A stretch of DNA of 64,000 nt, taken from contig NC_087068.1 in assembly GCF_963678635.1 (NCBI RefSeq), positions 34,295,436-34,359,435 of the forward strand, read 5' to 3'. The position numbers and the translations under genes are program-made. The notes below the pieces were generated by a model. That model did no database searches. It was not told the DNA's origin and saw only the letters and a program-made list of their open reading frames with translations. The stretch's first letter is position 1. Every line of letters begins with the position of its first letter. This document shows, in pieces, positions 22,561 through 34,142 of this stretch. The stretch is from Symsagittifera roscoffensis (lineage: Eukaryota; Xenacoelomorpha; Acoela; Convolutidae).

Positions 22561-24294
22561 TCAATTGACAAAAATCGAATACAGAACACAAAAACAGTCT
22601 CCTACCATATCACTAAAATGAACACACCCTCCGAGATCTTGCACAATTATAATCATTTTTTGGTTCCATGTTGTTGTGTCAACTTTCGATACACTATAAC
22701 AATCAAAAAACATAGTTACACGCACAGTAAATGCAAAAAAAAACAAGTCAAACCCACTACCGAAAGAACAAATCGTAAACTACAGGAACAGGTATTAACT
22801 TCCGAGATAAGAGCAAAGCCAGTACAACATCAATTATCCTGATTACGAAACAAACCAAGAAAAGACCACACAACGTTTATCCCACAATCAAAAATTTTGA
22901 AGAAAATGAATTTTATGACCCCTCTGAATTCAATTGATACTACTTCCCTTTTACATTCTCACCACTATTACAATAAACATCCATCTGTGTCAGTTCCTAT
23001 TTCATGAAAACTTTAGTTTTTTATCTCAAAAATCTCAAACAGTAAGTTAAAATGAATCAGCCAATAACACTTTTTCATTCTTTGCACATTTTCTTCTCGC
23101 CACCGTCGTTGAATTGAACGATCTAATCACAAATTGAACAAGAAATATAACTAGAACTCAGAAAATTTCAAGTGAAAAATAAGCAAAACTTCCAAACTTG
23201 ACAACTCAAGTTACCATTATATCGAAATTACAATCTCTCTCTATCACCTGGAACAAAAAAGAAGAAAATTGAACAAATAACACCTCTAAAATCCCCGCAA
23301 AAAAGTCAAATCAGTCTAAACTGAAAAATTCCAAAATCAATTTGCCTAAAGCTAAACTATCTCACAAAAAAATCCAGTTCATCTAATAAACGAAAACAAA
23401 AACTGGCAATTTAAATCCAAACTGTTTTGACTAGCCTTCACCAATTCTCTCCATACCCAGATTACTCGTCAAAAATTAAAAATAAACACGATCTCCGTCG
23501 TTAGGCACGCCAAAACAGAGAAAACCTGTTGGAAAAGAAACATCACTTTCTGAGTGCTCACTTTCCGAACAGTTGCTGAGACATTCAAAAAAAATTTCAT
23601 TTTCAAATCACTTTTGTCCAATTTTTCTACGTTATTGTTTTTTCATTTCTAACGATATTTTAGAATTTTCTTTAATCATATTTTTTCTAGTTTTCTGAAT
23701 TCTTTTCACAATTTTCTACACCCTTTTGAAAATCTACTTTTTTCTTTCCCAACTCATCGACTATCTAAACAGATACCACATCTAATGACAATTTTCCTTA
23801 GTGTAACTTATATAATGTATATATTATAAAATGTAAAGATGCGAGCAGCAAACGGAAGATACAAAAGTTGTCCGCATTCCGAATAATGTATGGCTTATCT
23901 GATGCTTTTGCTTGAGGCAGTCACAACCCTACAACCCTCTTTGGATTAAAAGCATGGAGCCCATATCGCGCCAAAAGTATTCATTGAACAAAAACATTGA
24001 TCAACTCGGTATTGAAAATCAAAGTTCGGATCTTTGTCAATTGGCGCTGTCAACCCTTATCCCACTACTCTATCGATGCAAATGATCAGTTGAGAATGCA
24101 CGTATTCTCGCTCTAACTTACGAACTCGACACTTCATTGACACAATATAAACAACTTCAGTACGATCTTTTTAATGCACAACAGTCTCTCAATCTTAATT
24201 AATCTCAACAAGAAGTACAATCGATCAACAATCTTCTCAAAGAATCTCTCACGAGAAAAACATTGTTTAAGAAATGTCCTAAGCCCCGGATGGT
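22560..24294 (+). mobile_element. 3' internal region of the 15.5 kb element
   Basis: It repeats the end-of-pol and membrane-segment sequences of 14300-15140 and 19440-20110, then the T-rich block once more at about 23600-23790. From 23815 it carries the GCGAGCAGCAAACGG and CACAACCCTAC landmarks that also precede the LTR at 45557. No long frame survives. GCCCCGGATGGT directly precedes the 3' LTR, where a purine-rich tract would be expected; the tract is not obvious. Confidence 0.65.
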
Positions 24295-24634
24295 TGGAAC
24301 CACTTCAAACAAGTATTTAATATATACTTTGATATCTATCACTGTAAAATATTTAGAACTAACCAATCATATATTGTAAAGCTGAAACTACTCTTAGTTT
24401 CAGCCAGAGAAAAAAAAATTAAGTTTTTAACCGTTGCCTTTTTCTCTCCTCTAACCTCGCAAGAAAACCAGCATATACTAGATCTAATGAGACTAGACAT
24501 TATAAGAGTAAGATTAGAATCGTTATCAGATTAAGAAGTTGCACGAATCTATCCGGCCGAAAACAAGATGACGAACAGACAGTGTGCCCTATCCGAAATT
24601 ACTCTATGAGAAGGCGACACCGGACATATTTTCA
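24295..24634 (+). mobile_element. 3' LTR of the 15.5 kb element
   Basis: 340 bp, TGGAACCACTT ... ATATTTTCA, followed by ATCC (24635-24638). It shares the landmarks ATACTAGATCTAATGAGACT and GAAGTTGCACGAATCTATCC with the other LTRs. It lies 221 bp from the splice donor of gelsolin exon B on the opposite strand. Confidence 0.85.
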
Positions 24635-24638
24635 ATCC
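24635..24638. repeat. Target-site duplication ATCC (right)
   Basis: It matches ATCC at 9158-9161. Four bases could match by chance once in 256, but both copies sit exactly at TG...CA LTR ends in the same orientation. Confidence 0.75.
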
Positions 24639-24855
24639 ACTCCCTTTATTGTTTTCACTGTGAAGCGATTTGGTTGCAGAGGAATTTGGGGGAGATGTGT
24701 CTCTATTGGCAAATAACAATAGCTTTCAATGAAGTAATTGTTGGTTTTTTCTTTGAACTTAACTGAGTATACCGCAGGTTGGGTCAGGTATTACATCAAG
24801 TTATCATGTTTGGCAGCAGCTGTTTTGTGATGAATCTACAGATGTTTAGACTGAC

Positions 24856-24930
24856 CTTGAGCACTATATAGGAGTCACCATCGAAGAACTCCCCGTATCT
24901 CTCCTTGGGCCACTCGACCACCTCCAAGTT
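24856..24930 (-). CDS. Gelsolin/villin-family gene, exon B (segment 1, calcium-site strand)
   Basis: 75 bp, 25 codons, phase 0 at both ends. It encodes NLEVVEWPKERYGEFFDGDS and then YIVLK. The family pattern is NFxVVxWPKExYGxFFxGDSYIVL. The Gly-Asp of FDGDSY corresponds to calcium-coordinating residues of the type-2 site in known gelsolin segment 1. The acceptor is TTGTTTAAG|AAC and the donor AAG|GTCAGT. It joins exon A and exon C in frame. The 15.5 kb retroelement sits in the intron that follows it (24855 down to 9063). Overlapping open frames here are in the wrong frame. Confidence 0.93.
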
Positions 24931-25079
24931 CTTAAACAATTTGCACGGTCATTGAAGCATGATAAAGACTTGAAGATAATGAAAATGTATTGAATAAGTG
25001 CATACAATAAGTCCGCAGAATTTAGTCCAGCATATTGCTGGCATATCAGCATAATTTTATAAAACTTGTTGAAAAGATG

Positions 25080-25262
25080 CTCACATGGCCCCCCGAGTCG
25101 AGATTTTTCACCTAATTTGAAGCAAGATTTGAGCGGTTTGAGCTGTTTTTTTAGACAATTACGCTCAAAATCTTGCTTCAAAATGAGCGGTTTGAGCGGT
25201 TTGGCCACAACAAAGCTCATTTTAAAATAACACCGTGGGCTGAGGTGCTCGACTCGTGATTT
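25080..25262. repeat. Second GAGCGGTTT foldback repeat, inverted relative to 8590-8840
   Basis: TTGAAGCAAGATTTGAGCGG (from about 25118) and its reverse complement near 25162-25183 form a hairpin. The outer ends CCCGAGTCGAG (about 25096) and CTCGACTCGTG (about 25248) are inverted too. It is the same family as at 8590-8840 in opposite orientation, and sits in the intron between exons A and B. Confidence 0.7.
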
Positions 25263-25340
25263 GACTGAAAGGATCAAACGATAACCGATTTTCGACGAAC
25301 TGTGGGCCTAAGTTGCAGACCTCAACCCGGTTAAATAGAT

Positions 25341-25590
25341 CAATGCTCAGTAAAGTCGAACAAAATCGAAATAAATTAAAACAAGTTGAAAAAAAAATTA
25401 ACAATTTCCGTTAGAGTCGGTCAATTTCCAGTAAAATTGAAATCGAAAACGGTCAAAGTTCGGCTCAAAAGTCGTAAACGGTCATGTTTTGGCTCAAAAA
25501 GTCGAAAGTGGCTAACTTTCGGCTCAAAAGTCGAAAACGGTCATTGTTCGGCTCAAAAACTCGAATACGGTTTCCGTCGAACGAGAACCT
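25341..25590. repeat. ~30-bp minisatellite in the intron between exons A and B
   Basis: Four or five imperfect copies of a unit of about 30 bp, GTCGAAAACGGTCAAAGTTC plus GGCTCAAAA, are clearest from about 25445 to 25570. A 73-codon frame across it (25386-25607) is a consequence of the repeat and is not annotated as a gene. Confidence 0.8.
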
Positions 25591-25662
25591 CAGCACGAGC
25601 GGAGTAAACAGGCATCAAATTGATATTGAACAAAGAGGATGACATAATGATTTTATACTCAC

Positions 25663-25724
25663 CACTATTCTCCAGATCTCCAATCCCTCTTGCTTTCCCG
25701 CGTTGACAAATGCTGGGTCCACTA
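25663..25724 (-). CDS. Gelsolin/villin-family gene, exon A (N-terminal part of segment 1)
   Basis: 62 bp encoding VDPAFVNAGKQEGLEIWRIV. Family N-termini read AFxxAGxxxGLEIWRIEN. The acceptor TTTTTTTCCAG|TA leaves two bases to complete a codon from an upstream exon, so this is not the first exon. The donor GTG|GTGAGT is in phase 0 and joins exon B to give IWRIVNLEVV. The starting Met exon and promoter should lie upstream (above 25724) and were not found; they may be separated from this exon by the 14.6 kb palindromic insertion. Confidence 0.9.
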
Positions 25725-26246
25725 CTGGAAAAAAATATACAGAAAAAAAGTCAGTTTAAGAAACTGTCAAAAACATAACTCGTGTTTCATCATCTGAGCT
25801 TATGAAATTTCATCACCGTGAACGGGGGTATACTGAAGGTGGGGGACGGGGAAGACCGTAGTCTGTTCGGTTTATATGCGTAAAAGGGGCATCGAAGTTA
25901 AATGAAAAAAAAAACTCAGTTTTTATAATCCAATTTTTTTCTTGAATTAAAATTAATTATGATCCATTAAAAAAGCACTAAAAGGGATTTTTTTCCTTTT
26001 TTTTGTTTCGCGTTGCGCGTCTTTTTGTCGACTACCGTCAAATAAGCAGCCACCTGCCCTCCCTTCCCCCGACGCACCAATTTTCCAAATTTTGGCATAC
26101 TCTTGCCCAACGTTTGTCCATTAACCCGCGTTTAGCCACGATAATACGTTAAACAACGAAAAAAAGAATCTTTGAAATGCGACAAGAAGCTGAAATAAGC
26201 CAAAAAAAAAAAATTTTCCTGGAAAAAAAACTGCAAACAATATGTT
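25725..26246. other. No recognised gene between exon A and the hAT-like MITE
   Basis: Unassigned DNA. It contains a C/G-rich patch at 26020-26085 (TTTCGCGTTGCGCG, then CCCTCCCTTCCCCCGACGC) that could be promoter-like, but no start codon or donor with a gelsolin-like reading frame was seen. Confidence 0.4.
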
Positions 26247-26356
26247 CAGGGGCGGCGGATCTAGGTTTCTTGAGGGTGGGGGCGGATTTTTTTAGGTCGG
26301 GCAAATTGATTTTCCGAGCTCTCAAAGCACTAAAAAGACCACAAAGACCAAGTTTT

Positions 26357-26362
26357 GGCGTT
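26357..26362. repeat. 6-bp target-site duplication GGCGTT (left)
   Basis: GGCGTT directly precedes the palindrome terminus AGTAGTATGC and recurs exactly at 40948-40953 after the opposite terminus. Six bases is the size described for Polinton/Maverick insertions; several other DNA transposon groups duplicate other lengths. Confidence 0.85.
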
Positions 26363-26879
26363 AGTAGTATGCATATAGTGCGTAAGGATCGGGGGGGGGG
26401 GGGGTTGTCATACATGGATGACCATTAGGTATAAATCATAATGGTCACCATGTATTAAATGATCAGCAATGGTCACCATGTAATAATCCTAATTGTCACC
26501 ATGTATAATTTTATACCTAAAATTCCTCATGTAAAACTTCGGTATATTATTGAGTATTCCCACTGAACGTTGTGGAAACGGGAATGGAATTAAGTTTTGG
26601 TCGGTGCATGTTTTCCATTCTAAAGTTTGGGGGTATTGGCTTGTTTACATGTAAAATGACGTTATATACCTATTATATGCCACCAAACTATGTGGTATAC
26701 AGGAAACCACAAAATTTTGGCAGCGTAGCTTAATTGTTGGGTGCGGTGAACGATTTCCTTCAAAAATACATGTTTTACTGCTGAATCTCGAAGAAAGCAA
26801 ATTTCGTCAAGTGCGGCGGCCGCCACCTCTATTTAGGCAAAAACTAATAATCAATTTGACCGAAATAAGAATGAAAAAT

Positions 26880-28500
26880 TTCGTTCAGCCAAATGAAGGT
26901 AAAAACAAAGAAAAATTACGAAACACTGAAAATTCTAAAATAATGAAATTGGCTTAAAAATTTCGACATTTCCATTTTCCGATTTTCCGTGTCTACAGGA
27001 GACTGAAAAAACGTCTAAAATCTATGACAAAAGCTCTGATTTTATCGAAAGGTTGAAAGAGCTAATAAGTTGAAGTGGGTAAAGATCTTGAAAAACGAGA
27101 ACACTGATGAAAGCCAAAAGTGCACATTATTTTTGCTGCAGCCATTTCTAAGACTTGCATATACCACTTTTTATAATAAAAAGGAAACTATTTTCGGGGC
27201 TTCTAGAAAACGTTTAGTATTTCCTATTAACTTTTTTGTGCTAACAGAAATTTTGAAAATATTCATCAAAGCGGACCTAGAAACTGGGGGAAAATTGTTA
27301 TGTGTGTGCCAATATATACGACAGAACAGAGTGACCATCAAATAAAACAGGTGAAAATTTTTTTGCGACTTTTAAGGAAAGCAGTTATTCAAATTGGAGC
27401 AAATTCAATCGGGAAAGACTGAACACAAACTAAGACAAGTTATGGATACAAACTCAAAACTTGATATGAATTCGGAGTTATAATTTGAGCATCCAAAATT
27501 TTCGATTTTTCCATTAAAAGAATATGCAATTAATTAAATTTTAGTTTGATACTAAAATCTGGTCAACTGTTCTCAGTATCTTCTAATTAACTCAATTTGG
27601 CTTTAGCAAGAGCTTTCTATTCGAAAGTTTGAAGCGCTATCAGTTATTATCATTGATTAACCCTCTGCTCAACAAATTAAATTTTGATTTAATTTCGTTC
27701 AGCCAAATGAAGGTAAAAACAAAGAAAAATTACGAAACACTGAAAATTCTAAAATAATGAAATTGGCTTAAAAATTTCGACATTTCCATTTTCCGTGTCT
27801 ACAGGAGACTGAAAAAACGCCTAAAATCTATGACAAAAGCTCTGATTTTATCGAAAGGTTGAAAGAGCTAATAAGTTGAAGTGGGTAAAGATCTTGAAAA
27901 ACGAGAACACTGATGAAAGCCAAAAGTGCACATTAATTTTGCTGCAGCCATTTCTAAGACTTGCAGATACCACTTTTTATAATAAAAAGGAAACAATTTT
28001 CGGGGCTTCTAGAAAACGTTTAGTATTTCCTATTAACTTTTTTGTGCTAACAGAAATTTTGAAAATATTCATCAAAGCGGACCTAGAAACTGGGGGAAAA
28101 TTGTTATGTGTGTGCCAATATATACGACAGAACAGAGTGACCATCAAATAAAGCAGGTGAAAACTTTTTTGCGACTTTTAAGGAAAGCAGTTATTTAAAT
28201 TGGAGCAAATTCAATCGGGAAAGACTGAACACAAACTAAGACAAGTTATGGATACAAACTCAAAACTTGATATGAATTCGGAGTTATAATTTGAGCATCC
28301 AAAATTTTTGATTTTTCCATTAAAAGAATATGCAATTAATTAAATTTTAGTTTGATACTAAAATCTGGTCAACTGTTCTCAGTATCTTCTAATTAACTCA
28401 ATTTGGCTTTAGCAAGAGCTTTCTATTCAAAAGTTTGAAGCGCTATCAGTTATTATCATTGATTAACCCTCTGCTCAACAAATTAAATTTTGAGTTTGTT
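26880..28500. repeat. ~806-814 bp tandem duplication in the left arm only
   Basis: TCGTTCAGCCAAATGAAGG starts copies at 26881 and 27695. The copies are nearly identical, differing by an 8-bp indel (CGATTTTC near 26983) and few substitutions. The right arm has a single counterpart (about 39640-40450). Each copy contains a 91-codon frame (27070-27345 and 27876-28151) with no recognisable motif. Confidence 0.9.
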
Positions 28501-29340
28501 AATATAAATCTGATTTTTTGATTGTTTCCATGATTAAGCTATTGTCTACGGAAATACGGTGGCTTTTCGACCAAAATTTTGCTTATTCATCTGCAACTAA
28601 TTGTGTTATCAAGAGTTCAACCTTTCTTTCAATATATGTTTGAGTTGATCCAAGCTTTCACATTCACGTTCTCATCACTAGCAGTATCAAAACAGTTCGC
28701 ATCGTGATATTTCTTCTCATTTTTGCATCGTTATTTGTCTTCTCTATTAACAAAACATGTCTTCGAAAAAAAGTTAGTTGTTTGAAACTTTAAGATAAAA
28801 AATCAAGCCTTATCATCAACACTCTACCTGAATCTTCGGATTCCGTCAGGATGATAGCTGTTTCAAACTAAACAACGCTTTCACATCAATTTGGCTACAG
28901 CAGTTTCCGAAAACTTATAAGTGCCATTTTGTAGTTTCAATGCATTTCGATAAACGTCAATTATATTGTGTTATCTTAAGCTAGAACGACTAACAAAGAC
29001 ATGTTTAATTTGACAACAAAAAATTTGTTAGATAGTTTTACTTTGAGGAATTAAAATTTTGAGCCTCAATGCAGAAAGACTTGCTAATCATTTTAAAAAA
29101 AGGCGTAAGCATTTTGAGCTATTTCATAAAAAGCTCTATCGACTAAATAAATCTTGAATTTAAAAAAAGTGGTACTGACTGTTTATCTGATTACACAATT
29201 GCTTCACTTCTGTGGGTTTATAACTTTGATTCAAAATTATGATTTTTCAAATGAAAACCATTGAAAATTTGTGGTTTTTAGAGATTGATCAATCATCCTT
29301 CAAATATACAGTACCTGTCACTGAGACTTTGCTCGCTTAC
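28500..29340. other. Arm sequence without recognised gene (mirrors ~39060-39640)
   Basis: AT-rich unassigned sequence shared by both arms. I see no coding, RNA or transposon motif beyond membership of the palindrome. Confidence 0.5.
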
Positions 29341-29384
29341 CGTCTTCAGCTCTACCAGCCGCATGTCTGCACGATCAATGATCT

Positions 29385-30780
29385 TTACAATAGAACCACA
29401 TTTATACACACAAACCAGCTTACTTTCACTTCACACTCTCAAGACGAATATATACACACATTTAGACAAAAAGAGTCAGGCATTAGAGACTGGCATTCAT
29501 ACGTCTTTACATACAATCATATAAAGGTGCCTTTCATACTCATATACGAAAATGCAGAAGTACTTACCTACAAACAGACATGTTTCGTACTATACAAGCT
29601 CGCTACGACTCATGTGTACACACTTTCCTTTTAAACAGACATAAAACTTCAATCATAAGTTTGTACAATTTGCAAACAAGCAAAATTTAAAATAATTTTA
29701 AACTGAAAAATATACATTGATACAAAATAATTGCTGGTTTTCATTCACTCAACCAAGAGGACATGCATTCAAGAATTCTTACTTACATAAAAACATGCAA
29801 TTATACATTTGAAAACATACAAACTTCTAAATACTCAATTGAATACACACAAATAGTATGTGCATACATGATTAATTACCTTTATACATGCAAAAAGTTG
29901 TACACTTTTACTTAGATACATACAGTTTACATAATTAGACACACACGCAAGTTTTGCTTACATACATGCAAAGATTTCACTTATTAGTTCTGCTGACCTT
30001 TAAAATACAAACACATGTAAACACACAAACCTACTTGCTTTCACTTCACACTTTCAAGACAAATTATACACACATTCAGACAAAAAGAATCACGCATTAC
30101 AAACTGGCATTGATATATCTTTCCATAAAATCATATAAACGTGCCTCTCATACTCATTTTCGAATATGTATAAGTACTTGCCTACAAAAAGACGTGGAAT
30201 GTACCTTACAAGCATGCAACTACTCATGTGTACACACTTTCCGTTTAAACAGACATAAAACTTCAATCATATGTTTGTACAATTTGCAAACCAGCTAACT
30301 TTTAAATGCTTTTAAACTGAAAAACATACATTTATACAAAATAATTGCTGGTCTTCATTCACTCAATCAAGCGGACATCCATTCGATATATCTTATTTAC
30401 ATAAAAACATACAAATATACATAACTTCTAAATACTCAAATGAATACACACAAATAGTATGTGCATACACGATTAATTACATATATACATGCAAAAAAAT
30501 TGCACGCTTTTAGATAGATACATACAGTTTACATAAATAGATAAACACACGCAAGTTTTGCTTACATACATGCAAAGATTTTACTTATTAGTTCTCCTGA
30601 CCTTTGAAGTACAAACACATGTAAACACACAAACCAATCTGCATTCACTTCACATATTCAGACAAAAAGAATCACGCATTACAGACTGGCATTCATACGT
30701 CTTTACATACAATCATATAAACGTGCCTTTCATACTGATATACGAATATGCATAAGTACTTGCCTAAAAACATACATTGG
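29385..30780. repeat. ~610 bp tandem blocks rich in ACATACA (left arm)
   Basis: Three successive blocks share ACATGTAAACACACAAACC at about 29400 (degraded), 30010 and 30610, plus GAATCACGCATTACA, TACATGCAAAGATTT and ATGATTAATTACAT landmarks. The threonine/histidine-rich short frames in it are by-products. The right arm has corresponding blocks at about 37140-38000. Confidence 0.8.
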
Positions 30781-31389
30781 TTGAAAAAAAATGCTTGTAT
30801 TCATTCCATCAATCAAGCGGACATGCAGTCAAGAGTTCTTACTTACATAAAAACATACAAATTTACATAACTTCTATATACTCAAATGAGTACACTCAAA
30901 CAGTATGTACATACATGATTAATTACATTTATACATGCAAAAAGTTGTACACTTTTACATAGATACATACAGTTAACATAAATACTAACATACGCAAAGC
31001 ATATGTGCGTACATATATACTATGCTTATAGTATCTTGTCTAACTTTCAAGAAAAACTAGAAACATTAGTAAAATTCAAGATGGGTTATAGTTATTCTTC
31101 TAGTAACAATTGTTTGGGTTTACACGCGCATAAGGAAAAAAGTTGTACTCATACTTACAAACACATCAACTTGCATACATACACGCATACACAAAAACTA
31201 TTTTTTCTTGCATTTGTTTATAGATTACTAGAAATATTCACACAAAAAATTATTCATTATGTTTTACCCATGAATGTATTCAAATACAGTCAAACCTACA
31301 TACACACTTTGATTTTTACAATGCAAATGTCGCAAGCAGAGATTTGCAAGGAAATGCCAGCTTTCAGCCAACTGATCTACACCATTTAG

Positions 31390-32437
31390 CAAGGTTGTTC
31401 ATCTTTGAAAAAATAAAAAGGGCGATAAACAATTTTTTAATATGTCTGTTGATCTCCCAAACGAATTTTCCAACGGTATCAAACTTCAATTCAAATTGAC
31501 CAATGAGTCATGATAAGCGCTTTTTGTGGTCAGAAGAAAAAACTGTGGCTTAATAACTTGCATAACACGGGGAAATTCCAACACAAATTGATGAAAGTTT
31601 TTTGTTGGACGGTCCGAATAGAGTTTTCGTTCGAAAAAATTTAGCCATTGTTCTAAGAATTGTAATCTTTTTTAAAAAAAAACTTTGTTTTTTGATTCAT
31701 TTGTTAGTTCTGTAGTTTGGTATATCTTCAGTTGACGATTAGGCTGCAGGTTTAACCGTACACCAAGTTACATTGACTAGAGTTGCACATTATGTTGTTT
31801 TCTCGCTAAACCATCAAAACTTTTATTATTTGAAAAAATATTTTGGTTCTGAAAAAGCTATTTAATACAGGTTCAACTGTTCTTTTTTTCATCTTTTTCT
31901 CCCGTATTTATGCAATATCGATAGTTTGAGCTATAGTATCTTATAAAATAATCTTCTAACTATGATAAAAATAATGGTAAAGGGTATGTTTTAGAGAAAA
32001 CAAAACTTGTTCTAAGCTGATGTTCAACTCATTTTTTCAGTAATGAAGAAAACTTTCAGTAATTTTTTAAATTTGTGCAAAATAAACAACCCAATCTTCT
32101 TTTGCGATTTTGAATTTTCTAGAACGACTGTTTCTTATACATGATTCTAAAGGAAACACAAATTTTTATAATTTTAAAGAATTAGGAGCAAAAAAAAATT
32201 TTTGTTCTTTTTGTTTTATTTAATTTGGATTACAAAACAAACAGCTTAAGATTAATAAATTCAACTTAACTATTTAAAAAAAAGCAGCACAAATTAGACT
32301 GAAAACTTTTCAATTGACGCCACGTATAACAGAGATTGATGCGTTTCGATCCTTTTTCTTGTTTTTTTGCGAGCAACTGGCGTTTACATTTGGCTAATAT
32401 CGGTTGTCTGCCTACTGCACCAAGGGCTCACTGTTAG
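31390..32437. other. Arm sequence without recognised gene (mirrors ~35486-36530)
   Basis: AT-rich DNA with homopolymer runs. No motif was recognised on either strand. Confidence 0.5.
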
Positions 32438-32570
32438 ACTGATTTCTGCAACGAGAGTAACAAGGTGAAGCTGGTGGCTCCATTTCCAGCCAGGCCGACT
32501 GGAGCCTCTCGGCTTCCTGGGAAGATCCAAATCGTCTCTACGAAAGAGGAATGCGCTCATAAGGAGATGA
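32438..32570 (+). CDS. Exon-like open segment in left arm, function unknown
   Basis: 133 bp, GC-rich against its surroundings, bounded by CACTGTTAG| and |GTAAAT. In phase 0 it encodes TDFCNESNKVKLVAPFPARP, then TGASRLPGKIQIVSTKEECA and HKEM, without a stop. The mirror segment in the right arm (35353-35485) has the same length and boundaries and differs by a single base (Lys to Thr in PGKIQ), fewer changes than flanking DNA. I do not recognise the protein. It could be a captured host exon, an exon of an element gene, or chance. Confidence 0.4.
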
Positions 32571-33781
32571 GTAAATCTAGATCCTTGATTAGCATAACTT
32601 TGGCTATTTGCGCTGAATCGATGATATAAACTCCAATGATCAAAGAATTATCTTCTCTGCTGGCCTTTTAAACCATATTTGACCATATTTTTAAAAGATA
32701 TAAATGCAATAAGATAACCTAATTGGAAAATATGTGATTTAGAGTTATCCAATTATCATTATTTGAATTTAGTTGTTGTCTAATAAGGAAAGAAAATCTC
32801 CATGAGCAGTCTTGTCAAAAATAGTACGCTCTTGAGCGGAATCAGTCAAAACTTACACATACAGTTTTTTAAAGTTTTGTGGTAACGGAGAGCAAACATT
32901 GAATTGCAACGGGTAAAATTATGAATTAAATGATGAAAGCACCCGCCTGCAGAGGCGTTGTTATTGCGCTAAAAACAGAACAAGTCTTATCATGAATTGG
33001 AAATGAAATAGCTGATAAATGCTGTGTTTTGTTTAATCAAGACCACATCTTTTCTAATTTTTGATAGTAATTTTATCGACTCTTATTCAAATTGAACAGT
33101 TTCAGACAAGTAATAAAACACAGCATCGTTTTGGGCTCACTTTCATATCTTGTATTCAGCGGCTAATCTAAAATGAACACATAAATTTCCTTATGTTTGA
33201 TTGAGATTTATGATTGGGTATAGATGTCAGTCCACATACAGAAAACTTTTCAAAAAGAAACCCTTCACGTTTTAACCTGATTCAGTCTTACCAGAATTCG
33301 TTTATCTGCTGGGAAACTTATCCAATTTGGCTACGCTTTGTATGATCTATCACTGGCTGATAAGCGAATGGTTCGAATAAACTAGAATTTATGTATATAA
33401 GTCCGTGTTTGATTTTTTTACGCGTGTTTATCGGTATGTGTAATTGTTAATTTTTATGTATATATGTTCAGAAGTGTAACAATAGCTATGAGTTAGGCCA
33501 CAAATCAAACTCAATGTAGCTCTAGTTCCAGACTAGTCGAGATTTTCTAGAACATTTTACTTGGTGTTGTATCTGTACTATGTTCAACCAGATACTACAA
33601 GGTAATCTAATTATGTGTAAATTGTGTGCTTCGCATGTTCGATATTTACATGCTTTACGGTTTGCTTGTATTGGAAATGTTATATCAGAAAAGATGTACA
33701 TGCATGTTGTTCCAAAACGTTTTCGAATCAATTTAGGATAAATAATTGTAATTGGAAATAAAATTCGATGTCAAAATCAAT
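32571..33781. other. Inner part of left arm, no recognised gene
   Basis: Mirrors 34143-35352. Sampled comparison (33520-33720 against 34200-34400) shows roughly four differences in 200 bases. No coding motif was seen. Confidence 0.6.
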
Positions 33782-34142
33782 CCAAATTCTTCTTTTTACT
33801 TCTCTTCGTTATTCTAGATTGTTTCACCAGATGCTAAGTGGGTACAGATTATCAATCAGATTTGGATACGTAAAATTAGTGCGTGTAGATAGGCATTTTA
33901 AGCAATTTTTATTTGTAAATGTGAGCACGGTTAATGTCTACTTTGTATGTTTTTGGTTTTATATATTTGTTTATAATGATTCATATGTATAAAGTCAGTT
34001 ATGCGATCAAAAGTATGCCATCAGAAGTGCCAATTTAAATAGACAAACAATTCATCTCAAATTTTTTGCTGCTCTTGATTTCTGAATAGTTCACCACATA
34101 CTAAAAAATACCAGATACAACATTAAAAATATATCACACACT
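33782..34142. other. Unique spacer of the palindrome (361 bp)
   Basis: This is the only part of the element present once. The symmetry breaks exactly after ATGTCAAAATCAAT on the left and resumes at ATTGATTTTGACAT on the right. A 74-codon T-rich frame starts at 33768 but has no recognisable motif. A partly repeated TTTCACCAGATGCTAAGT / TTCACCACATACTAAAAA pair lies near its two ends. Confidence 0.8.

Larger units (their letters stand above)
9162..24634 (+). mobile_element. 15.5 kb Ty3/Gypsy-type LTR retrotransposon inside a gelsolin intron
   Basis: The element runs from a 5' LTR (9162-9523) through a primer-binding site, gag-like region, reverse transcriptase and integrase fragments and membrane-segment frames to a 3' LTR (24295-24634), with ATCC on both sides. 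It is antisense to the gelsolin gene. The gag-RT-integrase order and an SPY-type integrase C-terminus favour Ty3/Gypsy. It is much longer than a typical Gypsy element because of internal duplications (see 12290-22462). Every coding region is broken. The LTRs differ strongly from each other, so their pairing rests on orientation, internal order and the 4-bp flanks. Confidence 0.75.

Noticed and set aside
29341-29382. 42-bp exon-like IIDRADMRLVELKT with GTAAGC donor in the palindrome
   Set aside because: In the left arm the acceptor-like AAAG is created by the ATCA-microhomology deletion. The right arm (39018-39059) lacks an acceptor there. Too short to support as an exon.
30000-31390. Several Thr/His/Tyr-rich frames of 60-130 codons
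   Set aside because: Created by ACATACA-type repeats. The frames shift between repeat copies and between palindrome arms.
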